64,000 nt of DNA, from positions 30,023,505 through 30,087,504 of the forward strand of contig JARWIR010000003.1 in assembly GCA_029959085.1 (NCBI GenBank), read 5' to 3'. Position 1 is the first letter of the stretch, and the number at the start of each line of letters is the position of its first letter. The DNA comes from Nemophila menziesii (Eukaryota; Streptophyta; Magnoliopsida; Boraginales; Hydrophyllaceae). This document shows positions 11,656 to 25,341 of this stretch, piece after piece. The notes under the pieces are model-generated. The model did not search any database. It saw nothing but the letters and a program-made list of their open reading frames with translations, and was not told the origin of the DNA. The position numbers and the translations under genes are program-made.

Positions 11656-14600
11656 TTAATTTGTAAGTTGAGCAGGAGCAAGATAAGAAAGCTGAATACT
11701 ATAAGCTTCTTTAAGGTCAGCAAATACTTGTTCAATTGTAGGCCTTCTTAACGCATCTCTCTCAACACACCTCGAAGCAATCAAAGCAGCTTTTCTCATG
11801 CTCTCTTCATCGAAACTTCCCTTTATACCCTCATCCACTACCTCAAATGCACCTGCCTGCAAGTATGGCTTCGCCTGCATTAACCGATACAAAAACAAAT
11901 ATTACACTGTTAAACGATTAAAAAATATAAAAAAACGAGGGCCTATGAAGTAATTATTGTTACCCATAAAACCAAGTTAAAAGAATCTGGTGAGCCGGCA
12001 TGACTTAGTGGCTCTCGACCACAAATTATCTCTAGCAAAACAACACCGAAACTATAGATGTCACTTTTCTCAGTTAGTTGTCGAGTCGAGAAATACCTAA
12101 TTAAAGCATAAAGTTAATTAATAACCTGAATTAACAATAATTTAGCAATTATATACTTACTCAGGATCAATATATCCAGCTGTAGCTTGTGTTACTTGCT
12201 TAGAAAGGCCAAAATCCGAGACTTTAGCATTCATCTCCGTGTCTAAAAGAATATTCCTGCTTTTTACATCTCCATGTATGATTCCAGGATTGCATCCATT
12301 ATGCAAGTAATTCAATCCTGATGTACAAATAAAATTACTCTTGAACCCTTCAAAAATTTAACTTTTTAAGAGCCGACTATTTAGACGTACCTTTGGCAGC
12401 ATCAACTGCAATTTTAAGTCTGCGGGCCCAACTCATCGCTACTCGTGTACGATTTGAACCTGCACGAGTTATTTCGTTAGAAATGGAAGGTTAAGGTTCA
12501 ATAAAATCATGCTAAACTAACCGTAAAGGCTATTAGCTAATGATCCGCCGGGTAAATAATCATAAACTAGTATATGTTGTTTCGACTCGTAGCAGCATCC
12601 TTCTAACGATACAAGATTTTCGTGACGAACTTCTAATAGTTTCGACACCTATTACGTAATCAAGTAAAAACATTGAATATATTGCATTTAACCCCATATA
12701 GTCTCCAATAATTTCACAGAACGTAAAAAGGTTAAAAGAAGTGGAAAAACCTCATTAATGAAAGAGTCAGCTCCTTGTGGACTTTTACCAAACTGGACTT
12801 TCACGGCAACTTGTTTTCCATTATCAAGTTTCCCAAGATAAACTGATCCAAAACTACCACGACCAATCACCTCTTTAAAATTGTTTGTTATTGTTCTAAT
12901 CTCTTTATACGAAAAGATTTTCGCTGCACCCCATTTCCATGGATCAGTTTTAGCTTTTACCATCATTTCAGTTTTCCTTCTTTTCAGGTATAAAAGAATT
13001 GAAAAGGTGATAATCGAAAGACAAAGTATGATAACTCCAAGTACAACAATTATAATCTCGAGATGATTATGGCCTTGGCGCTTTCGTGGCGGCACAATGG
13101 TCACTTGAGGTTCCTCGAGTGTACTTGTAGAGCGTTTACATATTGTGGAGAACGAAAGGCATAAATTCCCTAATGATCTGAGTATATGATCGTAACATGT
13201 TAATATTTTGAGAGATATATTAAAGAAATTCATAATATTGCCTGATTTTTAGACTTTTCCGGCTTAGAGATAGAGGAAGAGGGCCTTGAAGTTTATTGTT
13301 TTCCAGATCCCTGAATTATGCACAAAGTGAGAAAACAATGTCATGAAAATTACTGAATGCAAATAGTGTAGGGACTTACAATAACTGAAGTTCGTGCAAC
13401 TCCCCTAAGCTGTCTGGTACTTTTCCGTACAAACTGTTGTTTCTCAAGTCCCTTCATCGAGAAAACACGTTAAAATTAATCTTAGGAAGAGGAGAAAAAT
13501 GAAAATCAACACGTGACTTACAGAACTTGAAGGTTTATCAAATCTTCGAGTTCAGAACCAAACTCTGTTAGTTGATTAAAGCTCAAATTTCTGCAATATT
13601 CAGTTTGTTAGTTCTTGTATACATAATTAAATTTTAATACATATTTAGAAATTTACAGTTTTTCAAGATATTGCAGACTCCCTAGGTATTGTATCTCTCC
13701 AGAAAGTGACGTGTTCTGCAATTCTCTGTGCATAATGCGAAAAGTTAGTAAATCGAAAGAGAACGGAAATTAAAATTTTAATCAGATTTTTCCTTACAGG
13801 GTTTTAAGATCCAGAAGATCACCAAATGTTGGACTGATTGATCTCAAGTTTATCCCAGAAAGGTCCCTGAAAAAATATCAAGAGAACATAAAAAAAGAAA
13901 AATCGACGAAATGAAACAACTTTATCGAACATATTCATACAATGAAGTAACTAGATTTCCTTCACATCCAATGCGTTCCCATAATGTTGGAGAACATGGA
14001 TCATCTTCCCATCCAAGATTAAGTGCAGCCGATTTTTGGATAACCTGAAGGGCCGAAACTGCAATAACAATTAAAAATTACAATCAATGCCAAAAAAAAA
14101 AAAAAAACCAAAATTCTAAAACATACCTGTAGTAGAAGATGATTCCAAGGGAATGTTGAGAATCTCGTAAACCTCGAAGGCATTGATTAGAGGGAAGTAG
14201 CTAATAGTTTTCAAAGTGATGTTTAAACTATTAATTCCATTCATCGTGAAGAACATATCACTCGCTTCCCATCTCTTCACTGTAAAGTTTGACCGGACGA
14301 TATTTCCGTTTATTAATACATCAAATGTGGGGGCCACAGGGAGAATTCCAGCAAAGTAAAGAATGATGTAATAGTCTCCTTGGTGATCGAGAGGCATGTT
14401 ATAAGTCAACTTGTTCCACCTTGCTAGAACTCGCGCAGTTTGAAGAACTGCGCTAGGTGGGCCCTCGTTAATACTTGAGAGATTAAAGGTGTCTTGTATA
14501 TCAAAACCAGCTGATACATGAAATGGAGAGAAATCCTCATCTGCATCCCATATTCGATCATACTTGTCCACCGGGTACCTTATATTACATGTGTATATTA

Positions 14601-15361
14601 TATAGCACTTTAATTATATATATATATGTATATGTACATGTTTATATATGAAACTTACTTGAGCAAACCCTCAACATAACCACAATTGACTCGGTGATTT
14701 CTTCTAAGCAAACGACTCGTGAAATCTCTGTTTGCACTTCCATAAGCTCGTCTAGGAAGTGGACGAAGCTCGAGAGATGAAATGATGGGAAATCCACCAT
14801 CTGGGATAGAATGAAAACATAAAGGAATTATTTCCTTTTTTACTGGTACAATAAACTCTTCAATCCATGGATCGTGATTAGAAAGATTTACAGTGGCGGC
14901 CATTGTTGTTCCTATAGAAACAGAGAATAGAGGGGGTTTTCGAAAGCCATCATAGTTCTTGTACACAAATTTGGCCCTGATGAGTATTATGGATGAGACA
15001 TTGTTTATAGGTAGCGAGTAACATTGTCTTCCTTGTGTACGAGGAGGAAAATATCTGAGCGGTAGACTAGAGGAAGAGGTACCATCGAGAAAATCGACGG
15101 TGGTAATTTGGCCTGTGTTTACATATGCGTTGTCTGGGATCCATGAAATGTTTGAAGAATCGATGAAACTTGTTGTACCTCCGCAAGATAAACTCAAGAA
15201 TCCTGTTATATTTAGAAAGTTAGATTTCAAAACCATAAACCAAAATTGTATAAATATATGCAGCTTTTTCTTATACCATCTTTGTCGGAGAAAGTGAGCT
15301 GCATAAATGCAGAACTTAAGAGTAGGAAACTGAACCAACAACACGAGCAATGTAGCTCCAT
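11656..15361 (-). CDS. Malectin-like LRR receptor kinase (LRR-I type), At5g48740-like, 15 exons
   Basis: The spliced model gives 892 residues, close to the remembered length of the Arabidopsis relative. Exons on the minus strand: 15361-15277, 15202-14659, 14578-14127, 14058-13941, 13866-13798, 13725-13657, 13590-13522, 13451-13380, 13310-13242, 13177-12751, 12648-12522, 12459-12391, 12317-12161, 12096-11964, 11874-11656. All phases agree. Order: signal peptide (1-25), malectin-like domain (about 30-360), LRRs in 69-72 nt exons, transmembrane helix near 555-580, kinase with [13 protein letters not shown] and DFG, and stop after QLTN. The product should be a plasma-membrane receptor-type kinase; its ligand is unknown. 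Oddities: the catalytic HRD reads [18 protein letters not shown] lacks about 11 residues of the activation loop; intron 9 begins with GC. Kinase activity is doubtful, but the open frame argues against a simple pseudogene. Confidence 0.88.
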
Positions 15362-15410
15362 GGAAATAATAAAGTATGGATTTAGATAGTAATGGAAACT
15401 GTCAAGTTTA

Positions 15411-15418
15411 ATTTATAG
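15411..15418 (-). promoter_or_regulatory. TATA-like box of the receptor-kinase gene
   Basis: On the minus strand ACTATAAAT lies about 50 bp upstream of the chosen ATG at 15361, implying a short 5' leader. It was chosen because the ATG opens a hydrophobic signal peptide that splices in frame to the malectin-like exon. Position and motif only; no transcript evidence. Confidence 0.4.
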
Positions 15419-15429
15419 TCCAGAATGTT

Positions 15430-17300
15430 TGTATAAAGCTTGTGACATGTTGATCAGTATAATAAGAAATGAAAAGCAAGAAATTATGTTAGGCTACAAA
15501 TAGAAGGAGGCCTGAGACAAATTAAAGAGAATAAAATTATTAGTATAAATATAGTATAGCAGGTTTAAGACATGTAATGATGAATAATAATGATTTTCAT
15601 TGTTTCAGTTAGGTGATTAATGATGATCATGTGCATGTGTAGTAACTGTTACAGACAACTTAATTAGTGAAATTGTAGGGCAATAACAATCTGAACTTTC
15701 TGGGCATAAAATCATATACATGCATTAATTAATTAGAGTTTAGTCAGTACGACCACCACGGTAAATATATTTCCGAGCCATACATCTCAATACATATATT
15801 AGTTCAGTCAAGAGTAAGATAGATATAATGCCTCTATTATCTTGAACATTTTTTTGTTTTTAATTACATTGGAGAGTCATTTTTGAATTGGGTAAAATTA
15901 GATCACGAAATCTCATGATCATTATATAAAGTGCTTTGCAACTATCAACCTTACGCTCTTTTCCTGTCAAAGCATAATATGATGAAAATAATTGTTTTAG
16001 AGAATTAAAATGGATAGTGCTTAGGATTATGATGGGTACAGCATGCAAGAAGACAATGGTGATTATTTTTCAACATTACTTTACTTTTGAAGATAAGTCC
16101 GTTAGGTCATTTATTTATCTTGGATATGAAGGAAAAATGATGGTAATGATCTAAAGCCTAAAGGTAAAAGCGAAATTGGTCAAATAATGATCAGTGGTGG
16201 AAAGACAATTTGCATAACTCGATAACACTATTCTTTTTTTCTTCTTTCTTTTTAAGTCATTCATATATTTGAGTTAAATTCACTTACTTTAATTGAATTC
16301 GATACTAAGAGTATTGAATTTTAAACTACGGAAGTACTTTAGCATTTCCTTTTCCCCTTATTCATTTAGTAACTTGTGCATTGCTCGCTTCTACCTATCG
16401 TTTTCTACTGATCTCTCCAATTAGATACAAAGATTGCAGAAAATCCTAGGAGATTCCGAAACAATCGGTGTAAATCGTAACCAGCCTATTATTTAAGATG
16501 GAACACCTTCAATGATAATGCTAGAGCACGACCTGCTCCCTTCTACTTATAAGAGATTAAATTAGCATTCTCTTTTTACCCTTTATTCATGTAGTAACTT
16601 GTGCATTTCTCCCTTCTACTAAAAGAGTAATGCTAGGTGTTACCAAAAACACATTACCCAAGTGTTTGCACTCCTAAAAGAGTAACAACACTGCCAGAAA
16701 ATTATTACCCAAGTATCACGATGTAAGGTCTGAGCATGATGATCAGTTTCATTTTCTCTTATTTACTCCATATAGGTGATTTTTTGGTAATTCTTCTGGG
16801 CACGACCATCTAATGGTTTGCATGTAAATCCGTCAAGTGCATAGTGTTGGTGCTGGGACCAACCAACCTGTCTAAAATATTCACGATGTTAAGTAGCTTT
16901 TCAATGGATTCCCTTGCATTACCAGGTTTCCCCAGATTAAGGACTATCCTATATACATAATTGCTCTATTAGCAATGACCATTTCGAGACCACAAAACAA
17001 CCCATCTTGATTATCAGAGCCACAGCATTCACAATGTACAAAATCATATAAATTTCAAACTAGGAATTTCATTTAGCAGGCATATTAATTAACTAACGAT
17101 ACCAAATAAACCACAGTTAAGATTCCAGCATGAAGGAAAGACCAATAAACTTTAGAACAATAAAATGTCTATCATGCCATATAAAAAAGATACTACAACC
17201 AGTAATAATACCAAATGAGATGTTGATTCCAAAATTATGACTGAAAAATCTTCGCATAACATTTAAAAGATAGAAATGAAAACTTTTACAACTAATAAAG
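15430..17300. other. Intergenic region between the receptor kinase and L13a genes
   Basis: AT-rich, with no gene recognised. A direct duplication of about 60 bp ('tagtaacttgtgcat..ctc.cttctac') occurs at 16338-16400 and again at 16568-16620. The last 200 bases are the expected 3' side of the L13a gene. Confidence 0.5.
16338..16620. repeat. Spaced direct duplication (about 60 bp)
   Basis: Segments at 16338-16400 and 16568-16620 share 'tagcatt..cttttt.ccc.ttattcat.tagtaacttgtgcat'. The spacing is about 230 bp, in spacer DNA upstream of the receptor-kinase gene. Confidence 0.6.
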
Positions 17301-17319
17301 TTGGGCAAAATGTAGCACT

Positions 17320-18332
<1,013 letters not shown>

Positions 18333-18401
18333 CTATTTCACTCTTTAATCTCTCTCTCTCCCTCTTCTTCTCCAACACTCACAAACTTAGCTGCGGGGAT
18401 A

Positions 18402-18601
18402 CTAGGGTTTTAATATAACTAGGTTTATTTATTTGGGTTTCGCGGACTTAAAATATCGGTGGGCTTGAGCTTGAGCCCATCTAGGTTAAAAATAATGTTG
18501 GGCCGGCTTTATTATGAGGGTCTTATTTCAGTAACACCTTATCCGCTACGTGTTTAGCTAGAAGGTTCAAGGGTGTGGGCTAAATGAATTTCAGTAGCCC
18601 A
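18402..18601 (-). promoter_or_regulatory. L13a promoter: telo-box and site II (TGGGCY) cluster
   Basis: A telo-box (AAACCCTAG on the minus strand) lies at 18402-18410. Site II-type TGGGCC/TGGGCT motifs in either orientation lie at 18460, 18474, 18499, 18576 and 18596. A CT/GA-rich leader (18330-18370) separates them from the ATG. Telo-box plus site II is the known arrangement in plant ribosomal protein promoters, which bind TCP-type and telo-box factors. Function here is inferred. Confidence 0.7.
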
Positions 18602-18779
18602 AAGCATCAAAAATCTTAATTTGTCCATTTCGCCCATTGCAGCTCCAAAATTTCCACATTGGTTAGTTGTTTTTATCGAGATTAGCATCGATTTCTCTAT
18701 CATTTACCATAACTTTCAAAAGAAAATCGAGAAAAAAAGGTGCACTTCTCTAGTAGTCTTATACGGAAAATTATTCAGT

Positions 18780-18920
18780 ACATTGATTTTTTTTTTATTA
18801 GATTAACTTTATGAAAAGTTATACTGATAGTGACGAATTTTATAAAAAGATATATCACCAATGTGACGTAACTTTATGAAAAGTTATCCCATTTTTATGT
18901 TTTATGAAAAGTTAATCCTT
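18780..18920. repeat. Short direct repeats (tttatgaaaagtta, three copies)
   Basis: Three copies of 'tttatgaaaagtta' occur near 18808, 18870 and 18901, in AT-rich spacer just before the gypsy relic. No gene is seen. Confidence 0.55.
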
Positions 18921-18969
18921 GATTTGACTTTTATTTTATTGTACCGAATACTCTCTCGTCTTATACACA

Positions 18970-19560
18970 CCTTTTACATTACTCTTAAAACTTCTTCTAA
19001 ATCTGACATGTACCTTTAGAAATTTTACTTTTGACAAGCATATCTACAACAAATACTACAATATTCTTTAATTTTATATTCAAATATCTTGTTCACCATT
19101 CGTTTTGGTAACCAAAAGACATTACTCGGTAGCATAAAAACTCTGATCACAAACGAGTACATTTTTCTTTTCATATTTTCGGTTATTATTATTTGATTAT
19201 ACCCCTTGAAGACTTCCATAAATTTTAAAAAGGGTACCCTATCGTGGCATCTACCAAATTTTTCACTTTAATAAGTGGAAAATAATCTTTTGAACATGCT
19301 TTATTAAGATTGGTGAAGTCCACACTCTCCAAATTATGTTGGATTTCACCACTAACACTAGGTTTGCTATTCAATCAGGGTAATTTGCTTCGTGTATGTG
19401 CTTTTATTGTAATAAATTTCCTACTTCTTCTTTGATAAGTACTTTTTTCTCCTACGAAAACATCATGTGTCTTTGTTGGTTGGGCTTTGCTTCAGGCATA
19501 ATGTTAAGTTAATGAATAGGTACATTGATACCTATTACCACTATATCTTCAGTTTTCCCC
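18970..19560 (-). pseudogene. Ty3/gypsy reverse transcriptase relic
   Basis: Reading the minus strand with frame changes gives successive gypsy RT blocks: an early R-rich/KKYLSKK segment, VDFTNLNKACSKDYFPL, LVDATIGY, FKGYNQI followed by SFVIR, and LPKRMVNKIFEYKIKE. A catalytic region then reads VFVVDMLVKS where functional copies have VYVDDMLVKS. The NLNKAC(P)KD phrase is characteristic of gypsy pol. Stops, shifts and a damaged YVDD show it is dead. Neighbouring LTRs were not found. Confidence 0.75.
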
Positions 19561-22500
19561 ATGAAATTGATCTTTATAGTCCTCGAGTATTTGACGTAGT
19601 ATGACTCTTTGGTTGGGCAACAAAACCTCCAATTTTTCAATTTATGGTTTATTGAGTTCACCAGAAACTTCTATTAAAGGTTCAATCAGTGGAGCTCTAG
19701 CTTGGTAGTGTTTTTAAATATCTCTGTCAGTTCATCATCTTCTAACTCTTACGCTTACTTGTACCCTTATTGTATCTCAATGGGTGAGTTAATCTTTTTG
19801 CCTCCCACGGATAGGGCCAATCTTATTAAATATATTTTAACAGACAAATAAAATAATAAGAAAATAAAGTTTTGATAGTGAATTTAATGTATAAATCTAT
19901 AAATCTAGTTATATATAATTTTGAGAACAGGAGTTTGAATATCATCCTTATGTTTATATGAGATACTTTAGGTTATCATCAGTTATATCAGTCTATCAAC
20001 AGGATGGCGGTTGTATTCGTACCTACTTCAAGTTAGTACGGTGAACATATCGTCGTTAAGACTACCACGTTTTATGGGTGGTTTCTAGGTGATAATATTG
20101 AGTAGTTTAATGGCTTCGTTATCTCTCCTACCCTCGATGGGTTGTAAGGGTCGAGGTTATACTCGTTTAAGACAAACTCATAGTGTTGTGTCCCTGCATA
20201 ACCAATATTTGCAAAAGGTATAGGTACATTTATCCTTATCAACAATCACCTCCAAGATCACCTACAAGAACCATAGACTAACCACCAAAACCCTAACCCT
20301 CCGATAACATCACGCAAGAGTGAAGACTACACTCATCTAGGTACCCTCAATGGCATTTGAAACCACTATATCCAGAACAACTACTCCTTAGAAAGTGACA
20401 AAAATAAAGTTAAAACCATCCCAAAGGCAACATAGTAACCTCCAACCACGACATTAGAGAGACAAAAAACTATTAATTAAAAAACTTGTAACCCCTAAAA
20501 TACGACCGTGCGCAGAGAATGAATCAGGGAAATTTAACCAAATCTGCCCCATAATAGGTCGCCGACAAGTAGAGTCGGGAAAAGCCCCAACACCTTACTA
20601 TGAACCAATGTTGGATGATATAAATTAGGATCTCTGAGAAAGATGGAAAATAAGAAATAGAGTAACATGTGAACAAGGTGGAGAGGGTGAGGCGGGAAAG
20701 CGGCGGAGAAGAAAAATAAAAGGTATAAAAAAGAAGGGAGAAAGATCGTTTGTCAATGTCTCACAGAGGAAGAGAAGAAGAAGGAGGGGGAAGGTGAGCG
20801 GGAGGAGCTATGACGATATTAGCCATTAATGAAGTAGATGAAGTTTTTTGAAGATAAGAAAGAAATAAGGAGGTAATTTAGGTTTGAAAGAGAAAATTTA
20901 GGGAATGGTGTAAGTTTGGGGTTATGAGGTTAGTGTGGGGATACCTCTAGTTCGGTTATGTATAGAATTACGTGTACCCAAAAGGATGTTGTAATATATT
21001 CATACAAATTTCATTCACATGTATCAGGAGAAAAAAATCGTTATATACCCCCTTTTGCGTACCACCTTTCATACAACCCCTCGTGTGGTGTGATTTAATT
21101 GGAAATGAATTACTAATTCTTTTATTTTCCCAATTTAACTTTATTTTATTTCACATCAAATCATGCCACATAAAAGATGGTATGAAAAAGATTGTATATA
21201 GCAGTACTAAAAAAATGTCCACCCCTTCTTGCAGCATGTGTTATATGCAATAAGTACTATACACTGAAGCCCAAGCCCTTCTATCAATGTTACTTTGCAC
21301 TTAAAAGCCTAAAATCTTTGGTCCTTGTTGATTATTTTTGGCATAACCTAGACACACAAACAGCTGACCTATTCCCTGAAAACACAATATAAATATTCAT
21401 CTTGAGCCTATAACTACTACAAAAATCATAGTACATATATTGTGTTGCTCAACCTAATTTGTGTTATGCATTTTTTGACCAAAAAAAGCTGATGTGTTTC
21501 AGTATCACTGGAATGTTGTTAGAATATGTATTATCTAGAGGGAAAGTTTTTTGTTTTGTCCCTTGGATTTATCATTTGCTACATGTTATTATAATAAAGG
21601 TCCAAATCTGTCACACCATAAAAATCCTCAATCTAAAAAACTAAAGCAACTAAACATTATCAATAAGTTATGATATCCTTCCACGTTATTCATAATAATA
21701 ATATAGCTAAACTTCTCAAAATTTATCGACCTCTACATAAATGATAATCCAATCTTAGCCATGAAAAAATTTATACTCTTGGAACGATTCTATCGTACCT
21801 CTCCGTCCTCTGCAAAACAAGTAAATGTAAATAATATATGAGCATCAGGAGGCTTAGTAAGTACAAATACCTAAAGGAAATATCGAAACAAAGACGAGAA
21901 TGTTGTAAAAACTGTAAAGGCAGAATGGTATGGTCAAATCGATTATAGATTTAAACCATGAAATATGGATAACCAACCTTAAGTTTCATTTGGATTGCAC
22001 GTACAAATCCGGTCATAATTTGCATTTTACTCGTGCAACGACGATCCAGAAGGTGAGTACAAATCCCCCACCAGGCAGGTGCACCTTTCACAAATCGTAT
22101 ACATATACACGACTTACGAGTGATCAATGGATTAATCGAACACAACAAAAGATATTATACTTCCCATAATGACAAATAAATTAGGACTAAATATAGTTTT
22201 TGAAGGCCTATGTTTTAAAAGACTCGTCGAACGTGTACAAAGTAAGGGAAAGTTCAGCAATAGTGATAAGATTTAGTCGAATGAGTGAAATAACAAATAA
22301 TCAATGAATGTAATAAAGAAGACTCAGAACGATGTATTTTGGATTATAGATTTTACAAATAATAGGAAAAAAAGGTATGAAAGATTTACACGTGTATAAA
22401 GAATTAGGTATTTTAAACTATAGGATGATTTGCAAAAACGTCTCAGAGGATAGGAAGATTATATATTATAACACTGATTAAGAACCAAAAGAACATAGTT

Positions 22501-22650
22501 TAAATTAAATAAAAGGATAATCATACTTACCTCCATCAAAGTTGACTCGTCTAAAACTCTATCTCTGCCGAAGAACCCTTCTCTTGATTCCGTCGTAATT
22601 GACTTTCACTGCCCTTCTTCTATGAAATTGAAAAGCCCAATAACCAATAG
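19560..22650. other. Intergenic; probable decayed repeat DNA, no gene recognised
   Basis: Upstream (minus sense) of the gypsy relic, 19560-20900 may be more of the same element, but no domain could be read. A purine-rich block lies at 20680-20950. 20950-22650 is AT-rich with short chance frames only. Confidence 0.4.
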
Positions 22651-22659
22651 AGAAATTCT

Positions 22660-23756
22660 CCTTTTTATTCCTCCAAGTATAGGTCATTACCCTGAATGAT
22701 CCTCAAATTTCGGAAGTTACCCAAATGGTCCTCTAACTTTTATTTGGCCTATCATTGGTTCTCGAGTAACATTTTGTCAGTTAAGTATGACGTGACAGTT
22801 AGTTTTAAGGGTTGTTAGGATTTTTTATATTAAAAATAATTTTAATTATTTATATTTGATTTCTTTTTCTTTTGAAACCCTGACCCTCATGTACCCCACC
22901 CATCCTCTATCTCTGATGTCTTCTTTGTATCACCCCCACCACATAAAAATAGGTATTATAACACACCTACCCCATTCCACCCCTATCACGATCATCTTCT
23001 TCGTATCACCCCCGCCACACAAAACTAGGCCCATCTAACACCACCACCACCACCACCACATCCTAGGCTCCTGAAATACCACCCCAATAACTTGTTCTTT
23101 GTGGAAACACATTAGAACAATGAAAAGGAAAGATAAGTTATAACACAAGGACCAATAATACAATATAATTCAAATTCATTTTAATTCGAAATCAATATTC
23201 AAGAATTCTCATCAAGGTATTCAAATCCAACTGCACCAAATCAATCCTTAGATCAATGAAGACCCGTGATAACACTTTTTCTAAGATGATCGGTCACTTC
23301 CTAGACTTGGATTTAACCCAGAAATTTCATAATTTTGTAAAGAATGCATGTGGCGCTTGTGCAGGTTTTCCTATGATGTTTCTATAAAAAGCAGTAGTAT
23401 ATCCACTTTGATTAAAGACCAAGAAAATAAAGTACAAGCTTTTTAATGTAAGAAACCTTTTTGAGATGCCATTGAAGATAAAAAATGAAAATAAAATACA
23501 ATAAAAAAATTATAATCTCCCACTTATTAAGAATTTGAGGTGTTTGATTTAACAGTTGTGATTCTGAAATATAAAAATGGTGTCTTTTGAACATCTTTTG
23601 ATTTTTTGTATGATTATGGCAAGTAATTTAAATCATAATCTCTACAGGTAACTAAAATCATAATCTCCACAGATGATGGATATCGATATGGTGGACAGTA
23701 ACAGTTAAGAAAATATAAATAATAAAAAAAAAGATTGGTTTTTGATAGTGATGGAT

Positions 23757-23788
<32 letters not shown>

Positions 23789-24075
23789 AAGAAGAAGAAG
23801 AAGAAGAAGAAGAAGAAGAAGAAGAAGAAGAAGAAGAAGAAGAAGAAGAAGAAGAAGAAGAAGAAGAAGAAGAAGAAGAAGGAGTGTGGGGTGGAGGTTG
23901 TTGTTAAGAAAGGATAAGAATAAATAGGGGAAAAAAAGAAAATTTAAGAAAGTGAAAGGAAAAAAGACTAAACAAAGGAAAAAATAATATTAATTATCAT
24001 TAACAAAATCCAAAAAACTAAGTTCCACGTCATCCTTCAATTATTCATTTAACGAAACTCAGATCGAGGATTAAT
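22660..24075. mobile_element. Candidate long-inverted-repeat (Mutator-like) element containing a (GAA)n tract
   Basis: The left side at 22730-22850 ('..cctctaac..', 'atgacgtgacagttagtttt') resembles the reverse complement of 23960-24090 ('cctcgatctg..', 'atgacgtggaacttagtttt'), giving diverged inverted arms of about 120 bp. Inside are an ACC-repeat (23037-23061) and the long GAA tract. The arms are too diverged to fix the ends or a target duplication, so the class is tentative. Confidence 0.35.
23759..23882. repeat. (GAA)n microsatellite, about 41 units
   Basis: An uninterrupted GAA/TTC run of about 124 bp. Poly-Lys and poly-Arg frames across it are by-products. Its length suggests high instability. 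Confidence 0.97.
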
Positions 24076-24278
24076 AGTGTATCAAAATAAAAAGGGTTTT
24101 TTACCTAAGGGGTTTGAAGACACCCCCTATTTCTATTCCCAATCTCATTTTTCTTATTTTCTTACTAAAGACCTCAAATTAGATCTTACACTATAATTCA
24201 AAAATCTAATCACTTTTTTACCCTCTTTTATTTTTTATTTTTCTATATATAATATTTTATTTTAGGTTTGTTTAAACC

Positions 24279-24283
<5 letters not shown>

Positions 24284-24319
<36 letters not shown>
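24284..24319. repeat. (CT)n microsatellite
   Basis: About 18 uninterrupted CT units inside R1 copy B. Confidence 0.95.
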
Positions 24320-24322
<3 letters not shown>

Positions 24323-25261
24323 AGATCCTCGGTCGCCTGGCTCTCCTTCTCCGACAACACGAAATCCGTTGGATATCGCAAGGAAAATGCCACCTGCAAA
24401 AAAACATCACAGAAGCTCCAAGCCTCCTTCGCTTCCCACAAAAAACAAGAAGCAATTAAGGAGGTTTGTGACTCCTTGGAAGCCATGGATCTGTTGTTCG
24501 TGACTTCTTAGAAGCGATGAGAAGAACATATTAGAGCTTGAAGGAGCCGTTCGTGACTCCTTGGAAGCCATGGATCTGCTGCCTCGAGAAAGACAAAGCT
24601 TCGAACGTTGTTGCTGATAGATCCACCACCTAATGCGTTCGTGACTCCTTGGAACTTATGGATCTGCTGCCTCAAGAAAAATGATCATCCCCGGAATGGA
24701 TTCTTAGATGGACGGCGGCGGTTTATTGGTGAAGGAGAAGCCTCGCCTCGCCGAGATGGACAGATCAAGTGGCGGCGGTTTTTGTTAGCTCAGATCGAGC
24801 GGTTGATGATGAAGACGATGATCTTTATTTTTTTTATTCTTTTTTGTTGTTGGTTTGACCAGGTCTAGATTAGAGTTATTCCTTTTTTCTTCGAACGGTG
24901 TCAATGTAGCGTTAATGTATTAGTTGTCTATGTTTATGCTTTAGTTTTTTTTGTTGCTGGTTTGACCAGATCTAGATTAGAGTTATTCCTTTTTTCCGAA
25001 CAATGTCAATGTAGCTGCGAGAATTGTTTGTGTTATTTTTTCTTTTGTTTTGTTGAGTACCTGATTGTAATACTCTTTTAGTAGCTGGTTGAAATTTAAA
25101 TAAAAATTGGTGTTTTTAGTAATACTCCTTGTGTTTTAATAATACTCTATATTTTTCACGGAGTACTTTATATATTTTATGGAACACTCTGTATTTTTAT
25201 GGAGTACTTTGTATTTTTTAAATATTACTCTGTGTCTTAATTCCAATACTCTATATTTTTT

Positions 25262-25341
25262 TCGATACTCTATACTTTTTTTTGATACTCTATACTATTT
25301 TGTGATACTCTATACTTTTTTCCGATACACTATACTTTTTC
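25262..25341. repeat. Minisatellite of about 20-bp units
   Basis: Four adjacent variants of 'gatactctatactttttt' inside R1 copy B. Confidence 0.8.

Noticed and set aside
13798..13866. Possible one-base frameshift in an LRR exon of the receptor kinase
   Set aside because: On careful recount the exon is 69 nt and the 15 exons sum to a multiple of three, so the frame is intact.
23735..23927. Poly-Lys and poly-Arg open frames
   Set aside because: Translations of the (GAA)n tract.
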